Below the pieces are notes generated by a model. The model searched no databases. It saw nothing but the letters and a program-made list of their open reading frames with translations, and was not told the DNA's origin. A program made the translations under genes and the position numbers. DNA of 64,000 bases from Lachnospiraceae bacterium NE2001 (GTDB lineage: Bacteria; Bacillota; Clostridia; Lachnospirales; Lachnospiraceae): NCBI GenBank assembly GCA_900110635.1, contig FOEK01000008.1, positions 1-64,000 on the forward strand, given 5' to 3'. Shown here in pieces: positions 16,721 through 25,783 of the stretch (the stretch's first letter is position 1; each line of letters begins with the position of its first letter).

Positions 16721-18195
16721 TTATAATATACTTCTAACGCTTTATAAAGTGTCTTGCCAGAATCATTCTTCGGAATCTCGTCAATAACAACAACCTTAAA
16801 GGCCGCAGGGTTGAGTTTTGTTTTTGCAACTACAAAGCTCTTTAAATCTTCGGATGATTCTAGTGCTTCTGAGGAAGCCGCCAGGAAGAGGTACATATGG
16901 TCATCCACTCCGCCACAGGCAACATCCACGCCTTCAAAATGTCCCTTGATCAATCGTTCTGTCTCATCAAGATTAACTCTGTTGCCATAAATCTTGAGGA
17001 ATCTCTTCTTACGGCCAACTATGTAATAAAAGCCGTCCGCATCACTCTGAGCCATATCGCCTGTATGGAGCACTCCGCCTCTTTCGTCACCGAGGGCAAG
17101 ATCCTCGCCCTTCTCAGCGTAGCCAAGAGTTACATTTGGCCCTTCATATACAAGCTCTCCTGTTGTGTCAGGAGCAGTTATCTCCTCACCACTTTCATCA
17201 ATCAGATGGAAACGCCCGCCAGGGATTGCGATACCCATAGAACCGCATTTGGAGACTGCGTACTCAGCAGGAAGATAACCCATTCGAGCTGTCGCCTCAC
17301 ACTGGCCGTACATAACAATGAACTTCTTATCACTCTTCTCAGCATAGTCGGCAAACTTGCTGTGAAGCTCAGTGGTAATCTTTCCGCCAGCCTGGGTCAT
17401 ATATCGAAGACTCGGGAGGTCCATTCGGTAAAATCTCAGCTTGTCTAACATTTCATAGGTATAAGGAACTCCGCCAAATGAAGTCGCCCCCACCTCTTTA
17501 AAGAAGTTCCAGAACTCCTTCTGCATCAAGCCCTTGTCGGTCACGAGAATCTCGGCACCCACCAGAAGATGGGAATTGATGATGGAGAGGCCATAGGTAT
17601 AATTCATAGGAAGAGTTGTGATTGGTTTCTCGGTGGAATCAAGTGCAAGATACTCGGCTATAGCCTCAGCGTTTGACCTTACGTTGGTGTAGCTCTGACG
17701 GACAAACTTGGGACTGCCTGTGGAACCAGAGGTTGTAAGAAGCAAGCACAAATCGTCGTTCAGAGGGTACTCAACGTCGTAGTTTGTTTTTACAAGAATG
17801 TAATCGTGGGCTTGATATACAATCTCCGCTATAGAGCTCTGATCATCATCTTGTGTATTATATTCGGAATTATTATCTAAGCTCAACTTAAATATCGACT
17901 CATAAAGCGCCTCTGGGAGCCAGATGTATGGCGGCTTATATAGCCCAAGCAGATTAGCCAGCAGCTCAGTCTCCATCTCCGCACTAAGAAGTACAGGTAC
18001 TACACCATTATTTACAAACGCTGTGTAACCAATGATAGAACCCAGCGAGTTCTGACACATAGAAAAAACAAGGCATCTTCGACCTATCACACTATAGAGT
18101 TTTTCATTTTCCTGCTGCAGCTTTGAATAACGGATACTCTTTCCAAACTCATCAGTTAAAGCTATATTTTCAGAAAACTTCTGTAAATCCCACAT
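16708..18195 (-). CDS. AMP-forming acyl ligase (ANL superfamily)
   Basis: A 495-residue adenylate-forming enzyme. Motifs: P-loop TTSGSTGSPK (near 155), YGQCEAT, GELVYEGPNVTLGY, LHTGDMA...GFYYIVGRKKRF hinge, and the C-terminal catalytic lysine in PKNDSGKTLYKAL. It should adenylate a carboxylic acid and pass it to CoA or to a carrier protein. Its neighbour is the LuxE-LuxC fusion, the same pairing as RfbL/RfbN in the V. cholerae O1 cluster (from memory). Start ATG with AGGGGATAAT upstream, 12 bases after the preceding stop. The substrate is not evident. Confidence 0.85.
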   Translation of the reverse strand: MWDLQKFSENIALTDEFGKSIRYSKLQQENEKLYSVIGRRCLVFSMCQNSLGSIIGYTAFVNNGVVPVLLSAEMETELLANLLGLYKPPYIWLPEALYESIFKLSLDNNSEYNTQDDDQSSIAEIVYQAHDYILVKTNYDVEYPLNDDLCLLLTTSGSTGSPKFVRQSYTNVRSNAEAIAEYLALDSTEKPITTLPMNYTYGLSIINSHLLVGAEILVTDKGLMQKEFWNFFKEVGATSFGGVPYTYEMLDKLRFYRMDLPSLRYMTQAGGKITTELHSKFADYAEKSDKKFIVMYGQCEATARMGYLPAEYAVSKCGSMGIAIPGGRFHLIDESGEEITAPDTTGELVYEGPNVTLGYAEKGEDLALGDERGGVLHTGDMAQSDADGFYYIVGRKKRFLKIYGNRVNLDETERLIKGHFEGVDVACGGVDDHMYLFLAASSEALESSEDLKSFVVAKTKLNPAAFKVVVIDEIPKNDSGKTLYKALEVYYNVTK

Positions 18196-18207
18196 ATTAT
18201 CCCCTAA

Positions 18208-19068
18208 CTAGTACGACCACTCACGCTTCCAGTCGCCATTTTCCTCGTATTCTTTCCAGGCTTTCGCAAAGCTGACAGTCGCGAGCATTGCATACACAAA
18301 TGCTATAAACGCCCAATACATACGAAACTGGCGGAATCTCATTAACGTCATAATAAAATTAATGCCTGTAATCGCAAGCCCTGCCGCTGCGCAAGCCCTG
18401 CTCTTAAAGATAAAGATACCCAGCCCCAGGCATATAAGAATCACAGACAAAACAATCTGTGTAGTCATAATGCCACTGGTATCTATCTGATATTCTGAAC
18501 CAAGTCCAAACTGTTCAGAGAGGCTGTTGACCATATCAATCTGTCTCTGAAAGGTTGAAAGCCAGAAGTCTGTTCTAATCACGTCAAATATTGAAGTTAC
18601 TATTACTACAATGGAACTAATGATGATTCTGTCACGGTCTCTACGATTACGAGGACTCTGGAAGAACTCCTTCTTAGAGAGTTTACGAGGACGGTCACCC
18701 ACTGGAGGAATATCATTACCACCAAGAGTATTTGAATTCAAAGCTTTTGACGTACCATATGAACCCGAATCATCTAGAGCACCACTTGAATAATAGTCAT
18801 TCATTCCATTGCCATACGAAGTCCCTAGATTAACTCCATTTGCAAGATTTCCATTTACCGAGTTACCACTCATAGAATCCATGGTTTGAGGTATTGAATT
18901 ACCAAAGATTCCATCTCCCTCATAGTCAAACTCCAATTCTGGATTAAAATAATCATTGTTGCTGGTCAGATTATCCTGAGGGCTAGCGTTATCTCCATTT
19001 GTCCCACCTTGTCCTTCAGCGATTCCTGCTTCATTTGTCTCCTCTGGTTCAGTTACTTTAAGTTGCAT
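18208..19068 (-). CDS. Membrane protein with low-complexity N-terminal region, unknown
   Basis: A 286-residue protein. Residues 1-125 are a soluble, Gly/Asn/Ser/Asp-rich low-complexity stretch (for example NGNLANGVNLGTSYGNG). A basic segment (126-150) then precedes about four transmembrane helices (roughly 150-170, 200-220, 222-243, 248-268), ending in a charged tail. I do not recognise a family. GGAGGAAAAAGTAG precedes the ATG. It is cotranscribed with the AMP-ligase, 12 bases downstream of it in transcription order, which may mean a link to envelope acylation. Confidence 0.65.
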   Translation of the reverse strand: MQLKVTEPEETNEAGIAEGQGGTNGDNASPQDNLTSNNDYFNPELEFDYEGDGIFGNSIPQTMDSMSGNSVNGNLANGVNLGTSYGNGMNDYYSSGALDDSGSYGTSKALNSNTLGGNDIPPVGDRPRKLSKKEFFQSPRNRRDRDRIIISSIVVIVTSIFDVIRTDFWLSTFQRQIDMVNSLSEQFGLGSEYQIDTSGIMTTQIVLSVILICLGLGIFIFKSRACAAAGLAITGINFIMTLMRFRQFRMYWAFIAFVYAMLATVSFAKAWKEYEENGDWKREWSY

Positions 19069-19094
19069 CTACTTTTTCCTCCACAAAAAAATCT

Positions 19095-19712
19095 TTACCA
19101 CAAATCTCGGTTATGTTTTATAATCCACTCACCTATTTTTTCTATAGTCTTATTGGTGCCATCTATATGCTTTGCTTTTCCATTCCACGACAAATAATCT
19201 GCAAGCTTCTGCCACCCATCGTGAGTATAGTCCTCCACTGAGACCTTCTTTCCACCGCCATAATAGATGACTATCTTGCTATAGGCATGTCCACCAAATT
19301 TACTATAGGCGTAAAGTCCTGTTATAATCTCGCTCCGCGTGATGTCATTTAACGTGATGATATCTTTAATGAAGTAATATTTACGGATGGTGATACATTT
19401 TCCCACCACCTCAATACGCTTACCAGCTAGCTCAAGAAAGAAATATCCCCCCATAAGGAAGATAGCAAAGAGAAATACCACCACAAAGTCAGTAATTCCC
19501 CTCATCCCGTTGACGGCCATATCTACGAGAAGGCGGTTCATCCAAAGGAAGAAAACAAGGGGTGTGAGCATTAGGATGAAGGTGGCGAATAATCTCTTTT
19601 TGAAAAGAGAAACAGTGAAGACTGATAATACACTTCTATCAACTTCTATACTATTATCTATTTCATTAAAGGATGGACTATCGCCATCTAGATTCTCATA
19701 GTAGTCATTCAT
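19095..19712 (-). CDS. Two-helix membrane protein with PH-like domain
   Basis: A 205-residue protein: acidic N-terminus, two transmembrane helices (about 42-60 and 75-97), then a beta-rich domain (about 100-170) ending in a helix, the arrangement of bacterial PH-like membrane proteins. No catalytic motif is seen. I use the ATG at 19712; a TTG four codons upstream has an equally plausible GGTGAT site. It is the first gene of the group that ends with LuxE-LuxC and has a promoter at 19792-19820. The 190-base gap behind it holds that promoter and otherwise only AT-rich sequence. Confidence 0.6.
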   Translation of the reverse strand: MNDYYENLDGDSPSFNEIDNSIEVDRSVLSVFTVSLFKKRLFATFILMLTPLVFFLWMNRLLVDMAVNGMRGITDFVVVFLFAIFLMGGYFFLELAGKRIEVVGKCITIRKYYFIKDIITLNDITRSEIITGLYAYSKFGGHAYSKIVIYYGGGKKVSVEDYTHDGWQKLADYLSWNGKAKHIDGTNKTIEKIGEWIIKHNRDLW

Positions 19713-19791
19713 AAACGTTCTCAAATCACCATTTACAATAAACAGGACATACTGATAAACAATATTACATAGCTATCTCTATATGCATGAT

Positions 19792-19820
19792 ATTATATCA
19801 AAAAAGCTTTCTTTTCAAAA
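19792..19820 (-). promoter_or_regulatory. Extended -10 promoter, minus strand
   Basis: TGATATAAT (TGn plus TATAAT) with a TTTTGA -35-like hexamer 17 bases upstream (TTGAAA at 15). It lies about 80 bases before the PH-like gene and would drive that gene, the membrane protein, the AMP-ligase and LuxE-LuxC. Confidence 0.5.
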
Positions 19821-19914
19821 CACTCAATTATTCAAGCAGACATCATTTCTAAAAAATATTGTTTCTAAACCCATTAACAACATAAATATAATAATATATT
19901 ATTCCTTTACTCTA

Positions 19915-20991
19915 TTAATCAAAAGTAAACATATTATAATTTGCATTATCCTCGCTATCGTGAGCACCTATCATAAACTCAGCATATGATATTATCACAG
20001 TATCATATCCATTTTCCAGAATATAATCTCTCAGATTTAACTCATCAACATTTCCTCGCAGGAGCAAAGAATCAACGTGATGAACTCCCAAGGATAAAAA
20101 TGGTATCGTGACGTGATCATAAGAATCACAGATCATAAGCACCTTTCCATAATCAACAAGATTATTAGTGTTATTAATTCTCAAATACGAATAATGCCAG
20201 CTGCCAGCGTGATAAACATTTGACTCCGTATCATACCTATCCTCAATAATAAAGTCATCAAATGTCCCATCTTCACTCTCTCCCTTATCCTTATACAAAG
20301 TAAAATCAGTCTCAAACTTAGGCTTAAGCTCTGTGTAATCATCAAGACCAACATAGGCCCTAGATAACAGTTTTCCCTGTTCTCCCAACCAGCACTCTTG
20401 CCATTCATTAACGGAATAATTATCTATATCATAAATTGATGTATCAATCTTATAGCCATAATCTCTATTTAATTCATCTGCTATTATTTCTGTCGCCCAT
20501 AGCCCAGCTTTTGTGGTCCAGTGATGATCTGTCCTGTAAAATATATCTTCAGAAGAAATCCCTTCCTCATCCATATTTTTTCTAAGATCTATGTAATTGA
20601 TCCCAGCCTTACCTATCCTTTCCAAAAAAAGATCCGCGTTACGGTTACAATAAGACTCATAGCCAAAATTATCATAAAAGAAAGCATCATCATTATACTT
20701 GGTTGGTTTATTAACATAGAGAAGCTGTATGTCATTATCCTGCAAAAACTGATTGAATGAAACCATTTCATTATACTCATAATCAGTAGACGTCTTAGGC
20801 ACAGCACTAGCTATGTACTTATCATCAGTAACATAAACTCCCTTATCACTGTAATAGCTATTCATCCCCAGTTTACTAGCTGCATAACCGTTTAATTCAA
20901 TGAAGCTATCATTATATTTATTTCTACATATGGCACCAGTTGCTAACAGCAAAAAGAATACAACCATAAAAATAGCTTTTATCTTATTCAA
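19915..20991 (-). CDS. DHHW/AlgX-like extracytoplasmic protein
   Basis: A 358-residue secreted or membrane-anchored protein. It has an N-terminal signal/anchor (basic start, hydrophobic 6-22), then an SGNH-like domain with RTDHHWTTKAG (153-163), the motif of DHHW proteins that accompany MBOAT acyltransferases, as AlgJ/AlgX do in alginate O-acetylation. It probably transfers or handles acyl groups on an exported polysaccharide. The start is TTG at 20991: AAAGGGTGA lies just upstream and the resulting N-terminus gives a good signal sequence; the next ATG (codon 9) would remove the basic part. It is last in the MBOAT operon. Confidence 0.75.
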   Translation of the reverse strand: MNKIKAIFMVVFFLLLATGAICRNKYNDSFIELNGYAASKLGMNSYYSDKGVYVTDDKYIASAVPKTSTDYEYNEMVSFNQFLQDNDIQLLYVNKPTKYNDDAFFYDNFGYESYCNRNADLFLERIGKAGINYIDLRKNMDEEGISSEDIFYRTDHHWTTKAGLWATEIIADELNRDYGYKIDTSIYDIDNYSVNEWQECWLGEQGKLLSRAYVGLDDYTELKPKFETDFTLYKDKGESEDGTFDDFIIEDRYDTESNVYHAGSWHYSYLRINNTNNLVDYGKVLMICDSYDHVTIPFLSLGVHHVDSLLLRGNVDELNLRDYILENGYDTVIISYAEFMIGAHDSEDNANYNMFTFD

Positions 20992-21019
20992 TATATCACC
21001 CTTTCAAATAAAAAACTTA

Positions 21020-22111
21020 TTAATCCTTACTGCAAAAATCAAAGAAATCCCCCATCACTTCTCTTCTTACGTGTCTTGGATCATAAAAATCCTCGTCTTT
21101 GATTCCCAACTCATAAGGATTATATGATCCCGTTATCTTCAAATCATATGTACCAGAAACAGCTTCAGCAAAATCAGTCACTTCATAAAGAATAGCAAAA
21201 TGCTCTTTTTCCGCATCTATTCTATCCCAAAGGCTTGGAGCCAGAGGACATAAGAATAATTCCACCTCTATCCCTTGATCCGTCAAATACTTAATTAGTT
21301 TTTCATATATATCTTTACCATATTCACTAATATGCCTGTCTCGCCCAAACTGGTAATCTATATTATAACTAGAACATTGCTCAACAACATCATTAACATC
21401 ATTTGACTGCAGGCCACTATCAAATGTGATACTTCCGTCTGGATCATAGAACGGTTTCGAACCATCAAAACCCTCTGTCACTATTCCCCATCTTCTGTTA
21501 TCATCCATCAAATATGTTCCGTTTAAGACCACTTGATTCCAAGACGATTGAAAATATGAAACAGAAAAAGCCTGTTCTATTTCAACCTTAACATCTTTAT
21601 TATTATCTATATCAACCGGTGACGGATTTTCACCATTTATTTTTTTTATCATATACTCTGAATAAGGCATTAATGATGCATTCTTTTCTCTGTTAGCATC
21701 AAATAAACTCTCATCAAAAGAATATGGATCAAGACATAAGATTACTCTTTTAAACTTCTTTCCATAAATATCCATAAGCCCAAACTGAGCCAAAATATCA
21801 TATATATTTGAAGCGCTAACCCCAAGATTTATATAATCTTCAGTGCCAACTATATTTTTATTTATACACATCATAAGGCTTGGCCCAACTGCTATAGTAT
21901 CCGTTTCATCAGGCATAAGCATAATCAAATTACGCTTAAACTCTCTCTCATTTAAATTGCCCGTTACACTATACACTTTCTGACCATCAACTACCGCTTC
22001 CGCCATCCCCTTACTCTCATCATGGAAAATAGTTGCAGGATCTTCATATATATTTGTTATAACTAGTAAACCGATTAGAGGTAGTACTACGAATAGCTTT
22101 AACCATTTCAT
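21020..22111 (-). CDS. SGNH-like membrane-anchored protein of MBOAT operon
   Basis: A 363-residue protein with an N-terminal membrane anchor (about 4-20) and an extracytoplasmic domain. The region AVGPSLMMCINKN, followed by NLGVSASNIYDI and VILCLDPYSFDES, looks like the first blocks of an SGNH-hydrolase-like fold, common beside MBOAT genes in Firmicutes. No complete catalytic triad can be confirmed by eye. Start at ATG 22111 because AGGTGA lies five bases upstream; an in-frame GTG at 22120 overlaps that site. It lies between the MBOAT and DHHW genes, so a role in acyl transfer to surface glycans is inferred. Confidence 0.65.
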   Translation of the reverse strand: MKWLKLFVVLPLIGLLVITNIYEDPATIFHDESKGMAEAVVDGQKVYSVTGNLNEREFKRNLIMLMPDETDTIAVGPSLMMCINKNIVGTEDYINLGVSASNIYDILAQFGLMDIYGKKFKRVILCLDPYSFDESLFDANREKNASLMPYSEYMIKKINGENPSPVDIDNNKDVKVEIEQAFSVSYFQSSWNQVVLNGTYLMDDNRRWGIVTEGFDGSKPFYDPDGSITFDSGLQSNDVNDVVEQCSSYNIDYQFGRDRHISEYGKDIYEKLIKYLTDQGIEVELFLCPLAPSLWDRIDAEKEHFAILYEVTDFAEAVSGTYDLKITGSYNPYELGIKDEDFYDPRHVRREVMGDFFDFCSKD

Positions 22112-22130
22112 ACCATTCACCTAAGACATA

Positions 22131-23642
22131 TTAAAACTGAAAATATATAAATGATGATGAACCCACCATTCCATAAAAAAATAAAATAAGGACTTCAGCA
22201 TATATAAGCATAATCCTAAGAACAAAGTTTTGCTTATCCATTTCTTTAAATATAGTAGTCTTATTATATATAAGTTTATCAGTGATGTATAACAGGACAA
22301 CTCCTATCGCCATAATTAATACATCTACAACACTTAGTCCAAAAGAATCTATGATAGTATTAAGATCAGTATAATTCCCAAACCTTGAAAACATTTGCTT
22401 ATACAGGTTTAACGCATTTAATGTTCCATTGGAACGCATTACAATCCAAGTTAAACACATCAAAAACAAAGTTCTTAATCGTCTGAACCAGTGCCAGGAA
22501 TCACATTCAGTATTAATCCTTAATGTATTAACCGCTTTAGCAAATGCAGGTTTTAATACATCACCAAGTATTATTATCAAACAAGGCAGGCAACCAGCAG
22601 ATATAAAGAAATATCCCGTTCCACCATGCCAGATACCAATCAAAAACCAAAGGACAGACATTGATAGATAGAATGGAATCTTTTTACCAGCCTTCTTACC
22701 AAAAGCCTTCTTGGTCTTCTTTCCGACGCCTTGAATAAAGTTAGTTTTTTGTAATGGATACATTACATAATCCTTAAACCATCCTCCCAAAGTGATATGC
22801 CATCTCCGCCAAAACTCCTGTATAGTTTCCGCAAAGAAAGGAGCATTAAAGTTTTCCGGCAACTCAATGCCAAACAGCATTGACGCTCCCATTATGATAT
22901 CCATACATCCAGAAAAATCCGTATATAATTGAACCGCATAACAAAGAGTTGCGCCAAATATCCCCAGAAAACTATAATCAGCGTAGTTCCCATATACAGA
23001 AGAAACAACTATTCCAAAGCGTTCAGATATAACCAGTTTCTTAAAATAACCCCAAGTCATTCTTCTCAAGCCATTGGTTATATTCTCATACTTTAGAAAT
23101 TTACGTTCATTGAACTGACTCTTCATCTGTGAGTATCTGGTAAAAGGACCTGAAATCAACTGAGGAAAATAAAAAATAAAAAGTCCCACATTTATAGGAT
23201 TACGCTCAGCTTTGTAACTCCCCCAATAAACATCTATCAAGTATCCCATTGCAGATAATGAATAGTAAGAAATACCTATTACAGCCCCAACATAAAGCCA
23301 CGAAAAATCTGCATCCAAACTAAAAAGCGCCGTTATTATACCAAGAATGTTATATATATATTTCAAAAGAAATAATGTAAGCACCAAAACCATTATACAT
23401 ACACATAATGCTAACGATTTCCACTCGACCTTGATTTTTTCTATTATGATTGCCCCAAGGTATGTTACCAGAAACATATAAATCATCAATAAAGACATGA
23501 TATGTATGTTTTCCGAGGAAATCATAATATAAAAATATACGCTGGCAGCGAGCAACACAACCTTTTGTATTGGCTTAAAAATATAATATGATACTAATGC
23601 TATCAGCAAAAATACAAAGAAACTAAAACTTGTCAGTGTCAC
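22131..23642 (-). CDS. MBOAT family O-acyltransferase (DltB/AlgI-like)
   Basis: A 503-residue polytopic acyltransferase. The MBOAT core is clear: TDFSGCMDIIMGASMLFGI, NFNAPFFAETIQEFWRRWHI, and the catalytic histidine H339 in IGIWHGGTG. MBOAT proteins of this class carry an acyl group, often from a carrier protein or CoA, across the membrane to a cell-surface acceptor. The start is GTG at 23642, overlapping the ACP stop as GTGA, with GGGAG upstream. This coupling strongly suggests that the ACP is the acyl donor, as DltC is for DltB. Confidence 0.9.
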   Translation of the reverse strand: MTLTSFSFFVFLLIALVSYYIFKPIQKVVLLAASVYFYIMISSENIHIMSLLMIYMFLVTYLGAIIIEKIKVEWKSLALCVCIMVLVLTLFLLKYIYNILGIITALFSLDADFSWLYVGAVIGISYYSLSAMGYLIDVYWGSYKAERNPINVGLFIFYFPQLISGPFTRYSQMKSQFNERKFLKYENITNGLRRMTWGYFKKLVISERFGIVVSSVYGNYADYSFLGIFGATLCYAVQLYTDFSGCMDIIMGASMLFGIELPENFNAPFFAETIQEFWRRWHITLGGWFKDYVMYPLQKTNFIQGVGKKTKKAFGKKAGKKIPFYLSMSVLWFLIGIWHGGTGYFFISAGCLPCLIIILGDVLKPAFAKAVNTLRINTECDSWHWFRRLRTLFLMCLTWIVMRSNGTLNALNLYKQMFSRFGNYTDLNTIIDSFGLSVVDVLIMAIGVVLLYITDKLIYNKTTIFKEMDKQNFVLRIMLIYAEVLILFFYGMVGSSSFIYFQF

Positions 23643-23890
23643 GACTTATGCTCTCCCATGTTCAGGATAATATCAACCATCTCTCCAACATTTTTCATAG
23701 TAAGAACCTTGCCCATAGGAATCTTTATACCAAACTCCTCTTCAACTGCTACAATAATGTTAATATGCTCAAACGAGTCCCATCCATCCACATCATCTGC
23801 TACAGTCTCATCTTGTAATTCTATAGATTCATCATCTAATACATCCCTAAATACATTATTAAGTCTTTCATAAACCTCTTCTCTTGTCAT
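23639..23890 (-). CDS. Acyl carrier protein, dedicated to FkbH/MBOAT operon
   Basis: An 83-residue carrier protein with the phosphopantetheine attachment serine S39 in DGWDSFEH and the usual four-helix pattern. ATG at 23890 is chosen for the GGAGG site eight bases upstream; a TTG two codons earlier is not needed. It sits 14 bases after the FkbH-like gene and overlaps the MBOAT gene, so it probably accepts the glyceryl or other acyl unit made by FkbH and hands it to MBOAT. Confidence 0.9.
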   Translation of the reverse strand: MTREEVYERLNNVFRDVLDDESIELQDETVADDVDGWDSFEHINIIVAVEEEFGIKIPMGKVLTMKNVGEMVDIILNMGEHKS

Positions 23891-23904
23891 AACCAAATCC
23901 TCCG

Positions 23905-25695
23905 TTAATTAATATCTATTACTTGTTGTTTTACTTCATACGAATCAGTTATATCATATTTCCATATTGTATTTCCATCAGAATCCTCTGACACTTTTGT
24001 AAATCCTTGCAACGCGTAAAAATCCTTCACCATAGCATTCTTTGCAGTTGGATAATAATATCCTACTAATCTTTTAATACCTGACTGCTTTGCCTTATTA
24101 ACAAGTTCATCCATCATAGCATATTCCATATCTCGTTTAAGAACTCTACAACTCATAAGCCAAAGTTCAAGATGAAGTTCATCCCTATGTTGTCCTTCTA
24201 TCCTTCCAATGATCAAACTTACAACACCGTTATCTCCAAATCTGTCAGATAGTTTTCCATATAATGTAATATAGTTTGAGTTCTCAGCTACCTTTTCTAT
24301 ATCGCTCTGACTATATCTTTTTGTTGTAAGGTTGAATTGATTACTCTTATTGGTAAGCTGCGCTATACGCGACATGTACATTGGAACAAACTCACGTATT
24401 TCTCCCTTCATCTCCAAGGACTTGAGATAATCCGTATAGTCAGTAAATGATGACTGCAATTGCTGTCTTTTAGCATTTTCCTGATACATATCATTTCTTT
24501 TTAGATCATCGGACGAAAGATTTGTAACCTCAAAAAAGCCTGACTTATCAATCATCTGAATATAATGCTCTACTTCTTTAATCTCAGGAATTGCCACTCC
24601 AGCAACATCACCTTCTATAATAGCCCTTTCAGCAGGATTATCATCAACAAACACAAAGCTCTCCGGAAGCAGTGTTAGCTCCTTTGCAGTTTCTGTAAGA
24701 TTAATACTCTTAGGATTCCAATTAGCTTTAAAACTGACAAAATCATCTCTTTTAAGAACACTGTCAGGCCTCTCAAATCCACTCAAGGCATTCTTTTCAT
24801 CATTTTTCGAATTTACAGTAAGCAAAACTCCTATCTGTTTATGAAGTTTTAAATAATCCTGAAATTCACTATAGGTCTGAGCCATCGATGTCTCTTGACC
24901 AATCTCAATATTTTCAACTCCATCATCACCTACAATTCCGCCCCACAAAGTGTTGTCCAGATCCAGATTAAATGCTTTTTTATTTCTACCATATATTGAC
25001 TTAATTATATTTGCCACATTGAAGGAAAGATATGGTATTGCCGGAACAGCAACCGCATATTTATACATATGCCAGTAAAAAGGATCCGACCATTTATCCA
25101 AGCCATATGAAGCTGAAATATAATTAACATCACAGATGAAAAAATCATCATGAGACTGCGCATATTCATAGAATGCACAATTTAGTGTTGTAACATAGTT
25201 TACCCTGCCATGAAAATCACTGGCATCCTTATTGCCCATAAGCCTGAAAAATGGATATTCGAAATTATTCTGAATAATCGGACAATGATACCTGTCTCTT
25301 ATTGCATCCCAGAGTCCAAAAAACTTATCAACTAATGCCTGTCTCTTAGATTCAACAATCTCCTTTGTATCAGAAACAAGTGGAAAATCAACTATATTTC
25401 TTATACAAGTACAAATATAAATCAAATCAGGAGCAAACGATTCTAACTCCTGATTAGGAAACATTCCATCTTCATAATACTGATTATACTCCGACTCATA
25501 GAACACTGGCTTTATTCCATTATTCAGAAGGAACAGTTCCAGCATGAGTTTTATATTCTGTGTAGTCTCTCCACCAAGAATCGCAATCTTCTTCTCAATA
25601 AAAGTGATAGCATCGTCAGCTAATAGCTGTTTCTTTATTGACTTCTTCTTTTTTAGTATTTCTTCAGCATCAAAAGGATATTCTAACGATTTCAT
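23905..25695 (-). CDS. FkbH-like HAD/GNAT protein
   Basis: A 596-residue protein with an N-terminal SGNH-like region (about 35-230), a HAD-type domain with DLDNT (245-249) followed by WGGIVGDDG, and a C-terminal GNAT-like domain (LSDRFGDNGVVSLIIG and on). FkbH enzymes of polyketide pathways dephosphorylate 1,3-bisphosphoglycerate while loading a glyceryl unit onto an ACP. The ACP gene directly downstream fits this. The acyl unit is inferred; it could be glycerate or something else. ATG with GGAGTAGGTT upstream. Confidence 0.88.
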   Translation of the reverse strand: MKSLEYPFDAEEILKKKKSIKKQLLADDAITFIEKKIAILGGETTQNIKLMLELFLLNNGIKPVFYESEYNQYYEDGMFPNQELESFAPDLIYICTCIRNIVDFPLVSDTKEIVESKRQALVDKFFGLWDAIRDRYHCPIIQNNFEYPFFRLMGNKDASDFHGRVNYVTTLNCAFYEYAQSHDDFFICDVNYISASYGLDKWSDPFYWHMYKYAVAVPAIPYLSFNVANIIKSIYGRNKKAFNLDLDNTLWGGIVGDDGVENIEIGQETSMAQTYSEFQDYLKLHKQIGVLLTVNSKNDEKNALSGFERPDSVLKRDDFVSFKANWNPKSINLTETAKELTLLPESFVFVDDNPAERAIIEGDVAGVAIPEIKEVEHYIQMIDKSGFFEVTNLSSDDLKRNDMYQENAKRQQLQSSFTDYTDYLKSLEMKGEIREFVPMYMSRIAQLTNKSNQFNLTTKRYSQSDIEKVAENSNYITLYGKLSDRFGDNGVVSLIIGRIEGQHRDELHLELWLMSCRVLKRDMEYAMMDELVNKAKQSGIKRLVGYYYPTAKNAMVKDFYALQGFTKVSEDSDGNTIWKYDITDSYEVKQQVIDIN

Positions 25696-25783
25696 AACCT
25701 ACTCCACATAATCTATTTTTTAATCATAGTTATATAATCACGTTCATATATTTTTTATTAAAAATCATTATTAGATATTATTA